A stretch of DNA of 64,000 bases from contig NZ_JBJURJ010000017.1 in NCBI RefSeq assembly GCF_046098205.1, positions 136,545 through 200,544 on the forward strand, read 5' to 3'. Positions 36,101 to 43,310 of this stretch are shown one piece after another. The notes below the pieces were generated by a model. The model did not search any database. It was not told where the DNA came from and saw only the letters and a program-made list of their open reading frames with translations. The first letter of the stretch is position 1; the number at the start of each line of letters is the position of its first letter. Source of the stretch: Paenibacillus_AR mesotrionivorans. GTDB taxonomy: Bacteria > Bacillota > Bacilli > Paenibacillales > NBRC-103111. The translations under genes and the position numbers were made by a program.

Positions 36101-36869
36101 CGCCGGTGATGGAGCCGAAAGCAATGGGAAGCACATGGGCGAAGGCTTGAAGCCGTTCCATCATTCCCGCCACAATCGGGTGCAAATCCACGGGGTAGGT
36201 GCTGCCCATAAACAGGACAGCAATAGTAGGAGTATCGGGACTGCGGGATGTTTTCTGCCAATGGTCCCGGAGCGTCTTATAGCGCTTCCGAGTAGTCGGG
36301 TCAAACAGGTTGAGGCCAGTCAACGTCAGCGGTTCCTCCGGCAACGGCCAGCGGGAAGCCTCTTCTCCTCCCCACAGGTGGATCACCTGTAGAAGCAAAT
36401 TGCGGATATTCTCCCTGCCGCCGGATTGCCAGTAAGCCCGCAGCTTCAGCAGGTGTTCATAATCCTTTTGCTGGGTAAAGGTAAGAAGGGTTGACGGCTT
36501 GTCGGAAGCCGGCTGGCGATTATTCGCTGCCATCGCCTCCACATTGGGGCCTGTCAGGTCACCAAGGCGCAGCAGCTTCCCCAGCCTTCCACTGTCTCCG
36601 CCAACTGTAATCTGCTGCGCCCGGCAGCCGGCGCATTCGGCGAGCAGGAACTTGATCAACCCATCCGTCATGCCATGCGGATCGTGTAGGATCCAATCCG
36701 CTTCCCGGACAGCGGATTGGATCTGCTCCAGCATCGCAGGCTCCGGCATCTCCCCGGTATGGTAGAGGGAAAGCCTCAGCTCCTTCTTCTGCTCTGGGCC
36801 AAGATCAGCAAAAACTGCGGAGAAATTCCGCAGCACATCATAGGATGCAGTAAACACTATCAGCTTCAT
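33141..36869 (-). CDS. cobN: CobN-type cobaltochelatase large subunit
   Basis: A 1242-residue CobN/ChlH/BchH-family protein, the tetrapyrrole-binding subunit of an ATP-dependent three-subunit chelatase. The family motif HVGTHGTLEFMAGKE and the downstream YQYQAFYHYLREE and GLETSRTQGET regions are clear. It starts at the second of two ATGs overlapping the chlD stop (ATGATGA), with AGGAG seven bases upstream. Last gene of an operon that carries ChlI, ChlD and a B12/siderophore-type importer but no corrin biosynthesis gene. It could insert cobalt into a corrin, or insert or remove a metal in an imported tetrapyrrole; CobN-family HmuS of Bacteroides is reported to remove iron from heme. Confidence 0.88.
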   Translation of the reverse strand: MKLIVFTASYDVLRNFSAVFADLGPEQKKELRLSLYHTGEMPEPAMLEQIQSAVREADWILHDPHGMTDGLIKFLLAECAGCRAQQITVGGDSGRLGKLLRLGDLTGPNVEAMAANNRQPASDKPSTLLTFTQQKDYEHLLKLRAYWQSGGRENIRNLLLQVIHLWGGEEASRWPLPEEPLTLTGLNLFDPTTRKRYKTLRDHWQKTSRSPDTPTIAVLFMGSTYPVDLHPIVAGMMERLQAFAHVLPIAFGSITGVDVAQLRELLMYGSPSSGAVNMVVNFIPFRLGAGPVGGDSSAVLTLLEELKAPLLHPVFLSKRLRQEWEDSPEGLSPGEFLVQMMLPELDGAIELLPLAAMDEEGFQEEFGIKWRTLSLIGERADRLAAKIRRWLALQAKPRHDKRLSILCYNYPPGEAHLFGGSFIDTFESVSRLLTRLKQSGYDVQEMSAAELREAFVGEGRINSAQWRDEGGSASMLRYPHTRCEAYFRHYPHRAEMEKQWGPPPGEIMSDGGSYLIPGLVNGNVFIGLQPARGIHEQSEKAYHDRSLLPPYQYQAFYHYLREEFKADAVLHVGTHGTLEFMAGKETGMSGTCLPDELVGELPHLYYYYVGNPAEAMVAKRRSHAVLMSYQSPPFVESELYGEYILLDALLNENHQAEKLNPGQCPDIWTRIMKKADELHLKAEDAEAIEDEIYRMRRSLIPAGLHVLGQGYDREEAASYMKFVLRHDRHEVRSLQGLVAEAAGLDYEQLTAGSHTAELQRLDDMVTALTARFAETGVIPSMASDNAALQEAWAKTWQFGREAFRLASSNLELDQLIRLLDGEYSPARLAGDAIRHPDILPTGYNLYQFDCRSVPSDTAASRGAAIADNVVELYQRRHGHVPDTTALVMWGLETSRTQGETFGQILRLMGVRIAGRSRFNQPVFEIIPLCELGRPRLNVVVTICGFFRDMFPNLLETLNELFRQVSDLDETEEENRFRQHTLTQYRKLLAEGYEETEAWDLACARIFGPAAAEYGTNLTKLVETKAWTQEAELGQSYLNSLKYVYSGASRGKEAGELFADRLGSVELVSQVRSDHEHEVTDLDHFYEFFGGLAKSVSMLKGTDADIFISDTTGLRPHSEDAAAAIGRGLRTRLLNPTWINGLLEHPFHGAQKIAERFGNMLGLAATTGKVDSWMFSELHQAYVADEERSRRMEENNRWAYHQALESLLESHQRRYWDASEEELEQLRSRYMELEGELEGGVTC

Positions 36870-38857
36870 CATCGGTCTCCTTTCACCATCTGCCGGACAG
36901 CTGCAGCTACTCCGGCTCCGTCCAGCTCCTCCAGACGGCAATAATCGGCGCCGAGCGCCTCCGCCAGCTGAGCGGCCTGCTCCAGGCGGATAAACCCCTG
37001 CTCCGTATCGATAACCAGCGCATGCAGTCCGCTCTCCCGGAATGCCCGGGCAACCGCCAGGCATTCCTTCAGCACCTCCGCAGCGCTGCCGGAGGTGCTG
37101 CCGTCCAGCGCCTGATTGGCTCTCCCGTCAGTCACCAGCACCAACGCCGGGATCAGCTCCTTGTCCTTGCGCCTTGCCCGCTCCAGGATCTTCCACCCCT
37201 GCCGGATGGCTTGCGCCAAGGGTGTCCTGCCCCCGCTGGGCAGCTCCCGGAGCTGCTTCATAGCCAGATCCACGCTGCGGGTGAGGGGCAGAACCTCCTC
37301 TGCCGCCGTTCCGCGGAAGGCCAGCAGGCCGATGCGGTCCCGCTTCTGATAAGCGTCCTGAAGCAGGGACAGCACCGCGCCCTTCACCGCCGCCATCCGC
37401 TTGCGGGCGGCCATGGAGCCGCTGGCATCCACCGCCAGTAAGATGGCGGTGCCGGTGCGGCGCTCCCTGACCTTCTGCCGGAGGTCCTCCGGCAGGATCA
37501 CCACTCTGCCGCCTCCGGCATCCCGGCGGCGCACCGCCTGAAACGGGGCCGCCGCCCGGAGCGTGGCGTCCAGGGCAATATCCGCCGCCCGCGCCTGGCC
37601 GGACGGGCGGCGGAAGCCTACATACCGCCCCTGCGGGGTGCCCGACCGGGTCAGATTGCGCCGCCCCGCTCCGCTGCGGGGCTTGCGGTCACCCGGCTGG
37701 AAGGCAATGGGGCGGATTGCAAAGGCTTGACCCGCCGCCTCCACCTTCAGCGGCTCCGCCGTACTTGCTCCGTTGGCGGCAGCCTCCGTGTCCGAAGGCG
37801 CACCATTCAAGGCGGCGGCCCCAGCTCCCAAGGAGGCTCCCAGCTCTTCGCCCCGGCCGCCGTCGTCACCGTCCGGCCCCGGAGCTGCAGTCTCATCGCT
37901 CCCGGCAGCACCTCCGGCAGGAGGCCTCTCTTCGGGAACCGGCGATGCCGCCGTCTCCTCCGCACAGCCCTCTAGCGGTTGTTTCTGCGGGGATGTCCTT
38001 GCCTGGCTCCACGGCTCAAGGGTCCAAGCTGCCACACGGCTTATGTCCGCTTCGGTGCAGCAGGACCTGCCCTCCCAGGCCGCCAAGGCTCTCGCAGCCT
38101 CCACCGCCGCCAGCTCCCGCCGCTGGCCCTGGCACCGGGCCTCCCTTGCCAGCTGCACAGCCAGGCGGATGGCCGCCGCCTCCGGAGCTACGAAGGCCAG
38201 CCTGTGCCGCGCTTCCGCAATGCGGAGGCGCAAGGCCGCTGTGGCTGCGGCATAACGCTGCACAAATGCCTCCGGATTGTCCTCATATTCCAGCTGCCGC
38301 CGGATAATCTCCTGGCGTTCCGCCAATTTCTCCACCATCTGCAGCTGCACATAAAGCCCGAACGCACCAAATAACCCCGGAGATACCTCTCCCTCCTCCG
38401 GCTGGACGGCAGCGAATAAGCGGAATACGGCAGGAACACTCGCGGAGAAGCCCTCCCGTTCCAGCCGCAGGCTGCCGGTTTGAGAAGCCTCCACAATGGA
38501 AAAGGCGACTGCCGGGGGCAGTAAATTAAAGTGGTCCGCCAAAAGGCTTCGTCCATTGGCCTCGGCCAGCAGTCCAGGCTGCAGCCGCCTTACGCCGGAG
38601 CGCAGCATGGTTTGCAAATCGAGGCTGCCCCACAGCCGGTCTTCGGTGACGCCCAGCGGGATTTCCGCCGGCGCCCTATCATCAACCAACTCGGCAATAC
38701 CCCGGAGCAGTACCGTTTTGGCCATGCCGCTCTTTCCCGAAAGCAGCACTCCGCCCAACCCCTGATGTACGGCGTGGAGGAGCAGCGCCAGCTTGGCCTC
38801 CTCCTGCCCCACAACCGCTGCAAACGGGTAAACAGCCCTCACAGCGTCTCCGTTCAT
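36869..38857 (-). CDS. ChlD/BchD-type chelatase subunit (AAA + VWA)
   Basis: A 662-residue protein. N-terminal AAA+ module with Walker A GKSGMAKT (about 41-48) but a degraded Walker B (LLADHFNLL in place of LYVDEINLL), as is usual for the D subunit. Then a long low-complexity Ala/Gly/Pro/Glu linker (about 300-400), and a C-terminal von Willebrand A domain with the MIDAS motif DASGSM near 485. It forms the motor complex with ChlI and docks on CobN. It overlaps chlI upstream (ATGA) and cobN downstream, so the three are translationally coupled. Confidence 0.88.
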   Translation of the reverse strand: MNGDAVRAVYPFAAVVGQEEAKLALLLHAVHQGLGGVLLSGKSGMAKTVLLRGIAELVDDRAPAEIPLGVTEDRLWGSLDLQTMLRSGVRRLQPGLLAEANGRSLLADHFNLLPPAVAFSIVEASQTGSLRLEREGFSASVPAVFRLFAAVQPEEGEVSPGLFGAFGLYVQLQMVEKLAERQEIIRRQLEYEDNPEAFVQRYAAATAALRLRIAEARHRLAFVAPEAAAIRLAVQLAREARCQGQRRELAAVEAARALAAWEGRSCCTEADISRVAAWTLEPWSQARTSPQKQPLEGCAEETAASPVPEERPPAGGAAGSDETAAPGPDGDDGGRGEELGASLGAGAAALNGAPSDTEAAANGASTAEPLKVEAAGQAFAIRPIAFQPGDRKPRSGAGRRNLTRSGTPQGRYVGFRRPSGQARAADIALDATLRAAAPFQAVRRRDAGGGRVVILPEDLRQKVRERRTGTAILLAVDASGSMAARKRMAAVKGAVLSLLQDAYQKRDRIGLLAFRGTAAEEVLPLTRSVDLAMKQLRELPSGGRTPLAQAIRQGWKILERARRKDKELIPALVLVTDGRANQALDGSTSGSAAEVLKECLAVARAFRESGLHALVIDTEQGFIRLEQAAQLAEALGADYCRLEELDGAGVAAAVRQMVKGDR

Positions 38858-39777
38858 GCCGGCTTTAGCCTGCCCAAGGTTTCCCGGAGGGTCTCCAACC
38901 GGTTGTCTGCTGCGGCGAAGGGGGTGCGCTTCATCCGGTGGGGAAGCACCATTCCCGCCGCTTCATGCAGGTGGGCTTCCTGGATGACCCGTGCTCCCCG
39001 GTATGCCGCCAGGGCGGCAGCTGTTTTGACCAGAGTAATATCCGACCGGTGGCCATCCACCTGCATGGCAATAGAAATTTGCGCCGCCAACTCGAGAATC
39101 CCGTCGGAATAAACAAGTGACGCCAGGCGCTCTCGTGCAGCTTCCAGCTGTGCAGTCAGCTCCGCCTGCTCCATACGGTAGCACTCCAGAAATGCCCCCG
39201 GATCAGCTTCAAAGGCCAGCCTCCGCCGGATCACCTCCATCCGCAATTCCACCTCTGTTTCGCCGCCTACCTCCACAAACAGGCCGAACCGGTCCAACAG
39301 CTGCGTACGCAGATCCCCTTCCTCGGGATTCATGGTTCCCACCAGAATAAAACGCGATGGATGAGAATGAGAAATCCCCTCCCGCTCCACGGTATTCACA
39401 CCTGAAGCAGCCGCATCCAGCAGCACATCCACAATATGGTCATCCAGCAGATTGATTTCGTCCACATAGAGAATATGTCCGTCCGCCCGGGCCAACAGCC
39501 CCGGCTCAAAACGCTTCTCCCCGGCGGCGAGGGCGTGCTGGATATCCAGCGTCCCCACCACCCGGTCCTCCGTGGCGCTGACGGGGAGATTCACCACATC
39601 CACGCCGGGCATCAGTTGGGCCGCCGCCCGGACCGCAGTGGATTTGGCCGTTCCCTTTTCCCCTTGGATCAGCACTCCGCCAAGCCTGGGGTTGATCAGA
39701 TTCAGTAGCAGCGCCGTTTTCATCCGCTCCTGGCCGACAATAGCACTAAACGGATAAACCGCCTGTGTTGCTTTCAT
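38854..39777 (-). CDS. ChlI/BchI-type chelatase AAA+ ATPase
   Basis: A 307-residue AAA+ ATPase. Walker A GEKGTAKS (39-46), Walker B ILYVDEINLL, and sensor GTMNPEEGDLRTQLLDRFG are all intact, unlike in ChlD. It drives metal insertion together with ChlD and CobN. I chose the ATG at 39777 (SD GAGAGG, eight bases). The first 32 bases overlap the end of the importer ATPase gene, linking uptake and chelatase in one transcript. Confidence 0.9.
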   Translation of the reverse strand: MKATQAVYPFSAIVGQERMKTALLLNLINPRLGGVLIQGEKGTAKSTAVRAAAQLMPGVDVVNLPVSATEDRVVGTLDIQHALAAGEKRFEPGLLARADGHILYVDEINLLDDHIVDVLLDAAASGVNTVEREGISHSHPSRFILVGTMNPEEGDLRTQLLDRFGLFVEVGGETEVELRMEVIRRRLAFEADPGAFLECYRMEQAELTAQLEAARERLASLVYSDGILELAAQISIAMQVDGHRSDITLVKTAAALAAYRGARVIQEAHLHEAAGMVLPHRMKRTPFAAADNRLETLRETLGRLKPA

Positions 39778-40585
39778 ATGCAATACCTCTCTCCCGTCCG
39801 TTCATTTTTCCTTGAATCCGGCAATAGGGTTTACCCGTTTCCCCATCCTTGCCGACAATGGCCCTGACCTGAAAAACCTCCTGCAGCAGCTCCGGGGTCA
39901 TTACCTCAAGCGGTTCTCCACGGGCATGGACGCTGCCCGCCTTCATCACGATAATCTCATCGGAAAACTGGCAGGCCTGGTTCATTTCATGAAGCACCAT
40001 CAGAATGGTCATGCCGTACGTCCGGTTCAGCTGCTGCAGAAGCTCCAGCACCTCCATTTGGTGGCAAATATCCAGATAAGTGGTGGGTTCGTCCAGCAGC
40101 AGCAGCTCCGGCCGTTGGGCCAAGGCCATGGCAATCCAAACCCGCTGCCGCTCCCCGCCACTTAAGTTGGACACATCCCGGTCCGCCATGGCTGCAACCG
40201 CAGTAGCTTCCATGGCCCAGGCCACAATGCTCCGGTCCTCTACAGTACGCCGGGTTTGGCCCAGTGACTGGTAGGGCGTCCGTCCATACGCCACCAGATC
40301 CCTCACCTTCATCTCCACTCTCTCCTGGCTTTGGGCCAAAAAAGACAGTTTCCTGGCCGCCTCCTTGGGAGGGATGCGGAACAGATTCTTCCCCTCCAGC
40401 AGCACTTGCCCTCCGGACGGCCTCAGCTGCCGGGACAAGGCCCGCAGGAGCGTGCTTTTGCCGCATCCGTTGGGACCGATAATGCTGTATATCCTGCCCT
40501 TGGGCAGATGCAGAGACAAGCCGTCCACAATGGCCCGGCCGTTGCCGTAGCCAAGCTGCAAATCCGTTGCTTCCAGCATACTCAC
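39746..40585 (-). CDS. Siderophore/B12-type ABC importer ATPase
   Basis: About 279 residues of the FecE/BtuD class. Walker A GPNGCGKST, the Q-loop FLAQSQ, signature LSGGERQR, Walker B ELLLLDEPT and switch His VLHEMNQ are in order. GTG start at 40585 (GGAGG eight bases before); the ATG two codons later is possible. The frame further upstream lies inside the permease gene and is not used. The C-terminal ~20 residues extend beyond the usual end and overlap chlI. Confidence 0.9.
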   Translation of the reverse strand: MSMLEATDLQLGYGNGRAIVDGLSLHLPKGRIYSIIGPNGCGKSTLLRALSRQLRPSGGQVLLEGKNLFRIPPKEAARKLSFLAQSQERVEMKVRDLVAYGRTPYQSLGQTRRTVEDRSIVAWAMEATAVAAMADRDVSNLSGGERQRVWIAMALAQRPELLLLDEPTTYLDICHQMEVLELLQQLNRTYGMTILMVLHEMNQACQFSDEIIVMKAGSVHARGEPLEVMTPELLQEVFQVRAIVGKDGETGKPYCRIQGKMNGRERGIAYESNTGGLSV

Positions 40586-41706
40586 ATGGTTTGCCTCCTC
40601 AATAAATACAGAAAAAACGGCGCTCCCACGGCTCCCATAATAATTCCTACCGGCAGCTCCGTAGGCGCCCAGAGCAATCGGGCCAGCGTGTCGCAGAAGG
40701 TAACGACGGCAGCCCCCAGCAGAGCAGATGCAGGCAGGAGCAGCCGGTAGTCTTTGCCGATCATCAGCCTGGTGGCGTGGGGCACGATCAGACCCACAAA
40801 ACCCAGCAGCCCCGCCACACTGACCGAGCTGGCTGCCAACAGTGTAGCTACCGCCGTCATGGAAAGACGGACCCATTCCACCCGCACACCCAGGTTCCGG
40901 GCCGCCGCATCCCCCAGCAACAGCAGGTTCATCCGCCCGGCTCCAAGGCCCGCCAGAAGCAGTCCCGCCGCCGCATATGGGGCGATAATCCAGACGTGGG
41001 GCCAGCTTTTGGCGGATAAGCCGCCTACCATAAAGATCAGCGCGCCATGCACCCGGTCACTGTAAAAGATCATCAGCCCGGATATCCCAGCACCCAGGAA
41101 GGCGGACACCGCCGCTCCGGCCAATACGATCCGAACGGGGTTGATCCCGTCTTTCCAAGCCAAAATGTAAATGATCACCGCAGCCAAGGTGGCTCCTACA
41201 AATGCGGCGGGCGGCAGCAGGTATTCATATTCCTGGAATACGATTAGAATCAGAATGCTGAACAGCCCTGCTCCGCTGGATACTCCAATGATTTGCGGGT
41301 CGGCCAAGGGATTGCGCATGACCCCTTGCAGCAGCGCTCCCGAAACAGCCAGGCTGGCTCCCACCAGAAGCCCCACGATCGCCCGGGGAATCCGGATATT
41401 CCATACGATGGAGCGGAACGGGCCCTGGAAGGTGTCATCCAGAATGTACCGGGAGATATCCCCTAAGGGCACCTTTACGGCGCCGCTGTAGATGCTGAAC
41501 AGAACTGATGTAATCACACAGCAGCCAAGAATGGCCAGCATCAGCAGCCCCCAAGCCGGTCTGTCCCGCAGCGGGACGGTGATGGCCTCCGCTTCAACTA
41601 CAGGTCCGGATGGTGCGGGTCCGGATCTGGTTTCCGGTCCAAGCTCGAAACCGGATCCGGGCCCTTCTTCAGTCCCAACCGGCCGGCTTTCGGTTCCTTG
41701 ACCCAT
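40582..41706 (-). CDS. FecCD/BtuC-type ABC importer permease
   Basis: A 374-residue permease with about ten membrane helices and the FecCD motifs RIPRAIVGLLVGASLAVSG and NPLADPQIIGVSSGA. An extra ~55-residue hydrophilic Pro/Gly/Glu-rich N-terminus precedes the first helix, unlike typical 330-residue homologues. The ATG at 41706 lies one base after the binding-protein stop (TAACATG) with GGGGAAGG upstream. Takes up metal chelates, heme, cobamides or similar. Confidence 0.9.
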   Translation of the reverse strand: MGQGTESRPVGTEEGPGSGFELGPETRSGPAPSGPVVEAEAITVPLRDRPAWGLLMLAILGCCVITSVLFSIYSGAVKVPLGDISRYILDDTFQGPFRSIVWNIRIPRAIVGLLVGASLAVSGALLQGVMRNPLADPQIIGVSSGAGLFSILILIVFQEYEYLLPPAAFVGATLAAVIIYILAWKDGINPVRIVLAGAAVSAFLGAGISGLMIFYSDRVHGALIFMVGGLSAKSWPHVWIIAPYAAAGLLLAGLGAGRMNLLLLGDAAARNLGVRVEWVRLSMTAVATLLAASSVSVAGLLGFVGLIVPHATRLMIGKDYRLLLPASALLGAAVVTFCDTLARLLWAPTELPVGIIMGAVGAPFFLYLLRRQTM

Positions 41707-41707
41707 G

Positions 41708-42754
41708 TTATTGTACCTTCCCCGCGGTTTGCGGCTGGCCGTAGGCTTCGGGATACACAAACTGTCCCAGATACGTCATGGATTCATCATATTTCAACCC
41801 TGGATTGGTCAGGAATAGCTCGGAGGGCATGACGATCACCTTTTTCTCCTGAACAGCCTTTAGGGAGGACCAGGCCGGATTGCTTTCCATTTCGGTTTTG
41901 ATCTTCTTCTCGCCTGCCTCTTTGCTGCCATGGATAATAAGGAAGATATAATCCGGATTTTTCTCGATAAGCTTTTCCAGGCTGTAAGGCAGCGTACTGG
42001 CATCCGGCTTGTCAGTAGGCAGCTCCTCCGCCACGTTCACCAGGTTCATCTTTTTGGCAATCTCCAGTCCTGCCATATCGTTCCGTTGGATGGAGACCAC
42101 ACCAGGAGTCACATTCAAATTTACAAAGGTAGGGGTTTTCGCCGGACGCTTCTTCAGCACCTGCTCCACCCGGCTGTCCAGCCCGGCAAGTGCCTTTTGC
42201 GCCTCCGTCTCCTTCCCGGTAATCCGGCCCAACAGTTCCGTTTTGGCATGGACCTCCTCCAGGGAGCCCAGCTTGAGGAACGCAACAGGAATGCCGCTTG
42301 CAGTCAAGGTCTGCTCCATATCCTTATGGAACACAGGCTGCCCGATAACCAAATCCGGCTTCAATGCCAGCACCTGCTCCAGACTGACCTGGCGCATCTG
42401 ACCTACGGCAGGCACGTTCTCTGCTCCTTTGGGCGGAACTATACCGGCCGCTTCAGCCCGTCCCGCTGCAGTACCGCCGATGGCGTACATGAGCTCCAGC
42501 ATTTCCGGCGAAAGCACCACAATCCGTTCCGGCCTCCGCTCCAGGACCACCGTACGCTTCAGATCATCCGTCAAGGTAAACTTGCCTCCAGCTTGGAGAG
42601 ATGCCGGTTGGGCGGAAGCCGCAGGTGAGATCTTGCCTGTTGCTGTTACCTCCGGCTGCGCTCCGCTTTGTGCATCCTGCTGCGCCGCACACCCGGCCAG
42701 CATCATACCGGCCACGAAACCGATGGATAGAACTCTAACCCGATTTTTCTTCAT
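41708..42754 (-). CDS. Siderophore/B12-type ABC substrate-binding lipoprotein
   Basis: A 348-residue Peripla_BP_2 (BtuF/FhuD/FepB) class binding protein. Lipobox MLAGC (Cys22), an Ala/Gln/Ser linker, then two lobes joined by a long helix (EERRPERIVVLSPEMLELMYAIG ... VGQMRQVSLEQVLALKPDLVIG). It heads the importer-chelatase operon. SD GGAGG nine bases upstream. The ligand is likely a metallated tetrapyrrole or siderophore rather than a free ion, judging from the fold and the chelatase genes. Confidence 0.88.
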   Translation of the reverse strand: MKKNRVRVLSIGFVAGMMLAGCAAQQDAQSGAQPEVTATGKISPAASAQPASLQAGGKFTLTDDLKRTVVLERRPERIVVLSPEMLELMYAIGGTAAGRAEAAGIVPPKGAENVPAVGQMRQVSLEQVLALKPDLVIGQPVFHKDMEQTLTASGIPVAFLKLGSLEEVHAKTELLGRITGKETEAQKALAGLDSRVEQVLKKRPAKTPTFVNLNVTPGVVSIQRNDMAGLEIAKKMNLVNVAEELPTDKPDASTLPYSLEKLIEKNPDYIFLIIHGSKEAGEKKIKTEMESNPAWSSLKAVQEKKVIVMPSELFLTNPGLKYDESMTYLGQFVYPEAYGQPQTAGKVQ

Positions 42755-42786
42755 ACTGCTTTGCCTCCGGTCTTTTCTCTTATTTC

Positions 42787-42844
42787 GTAAATATTACTAT
42801 TATAATTCTCTTATAACTGTAAATATTACTATTAAATTTGTCAA
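42787..42844 (-). promoter_or_regulatory. Promoter with two Zur-like boxes before cobN operon
   Basis: GTAAATATTACTATTA occurs twice, at 42787-42802 and 42819-42834 (32-bp period). The 11-bp core GTAAATATTAC differs by one base from the Bacillus Zur core GTAATNATTAC, and the first copy extends to TCGTAAATATTACTA (12 of 14 fixed positions). On the minus strand TTGACA (42844-42839) and TACAGT (42821-42816) are 17 bp apart, so one box sits between -35 and -10 and the other downstream of the start: a repressor layout. No cobalamin riboswitch is present. Confidence 0.6.
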
Positions 42845-42900
42845 CATGAAATTAACATCACTCTTCTTCCCCACATGATCCATTCAGCCAAACCCCTATC

Positions 42901-43076
42901 CTGCAAAAATGCAGTTATTTTTGAACAAACCTCTTCTTTTAGACAGTCATCTTGCAAAAATGCATCTATTTTTCGCTGACACGGCCAATCGTGTGGAATC
43001 TGCTGGAATTAAGTGCACTTTTGCATTTAACCCCTCCGCCTACCCGGCTCCCCCGGAAAATAAATGCACTTTTGCA
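42901..43076. repeat. Mirrored 2+2 repeat element, 51-bp period
   Basis: Core TGCAAAAATGCA at 42902-42913 and 42953-42964, and inverted core TGCACTTTTGCA at 43014-43025 and 43065-43076; each pair is 51 bp apart. The dyad centre is 42989 for both inner and outer copies. Each core is followed (in its own orientation) by an A/T-rich tail such as GTTATTTTT or CTATTTTTC. It lies in the 556-bp gap 42755-43310, which has no gene. Confidence 0.8.
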
Positions 43077-43151
43077 TTTGGCTACCGCTCGGGTACATGC
43101 CCTTAGCCGCTGCATGTGATGCTCGGAGCATTCGTCGGCTCAACGAAAAAA

Positions 43152-43239
43152 ATCTAACAAATCCATATCGCGCTATTCGCCTCGTTTGAACGCTTTCGGG
43201 GCGTTCCGGACAAATAGCGATCCTACAGATTCATTAGAT
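43152..43239. repeat. Long imperfect inverted-repeat element
   Basis: The arm ATCTAACAAATCCATATCG... (43152-43179) pairs imperfectly with CAAATAGCGATCC...TTAGAT (43211-43239). The centre carries a second small hairpin, GAACGC/GCGTTC. It forms an 88-bp stem-loop-like element right beside the mirrored repeat at 42901-43076. The remaining 70 bp before 43311 shows nothing recognisable. Confidence 0.55.
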
Positions 43240-43310
43240 ATTCGAAGCCTTCACAACAGCTTATTATCGCTACCTCTACTCATTCCCGCATCTCGCCGTT
43301 AAAAAGATTC

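Noticed and set aside
33141..37064. Longer CobN reading frame starting at 37064
   Set aside because: The extra 65 codons overlap the end of chlD, have a Gly/Arg/Pro-rich shadow composition, and lack a ribosome site; AGGAG precedes the ATG at 36869.
42755..43310. Cobalamin riboswitch upstream of the importer-chelatase operon
   Set aside because: The transcribed leader is only about 55 nt and contains none of the B12-box or conserved stems; the rest of the gap is upstream of the promoter.
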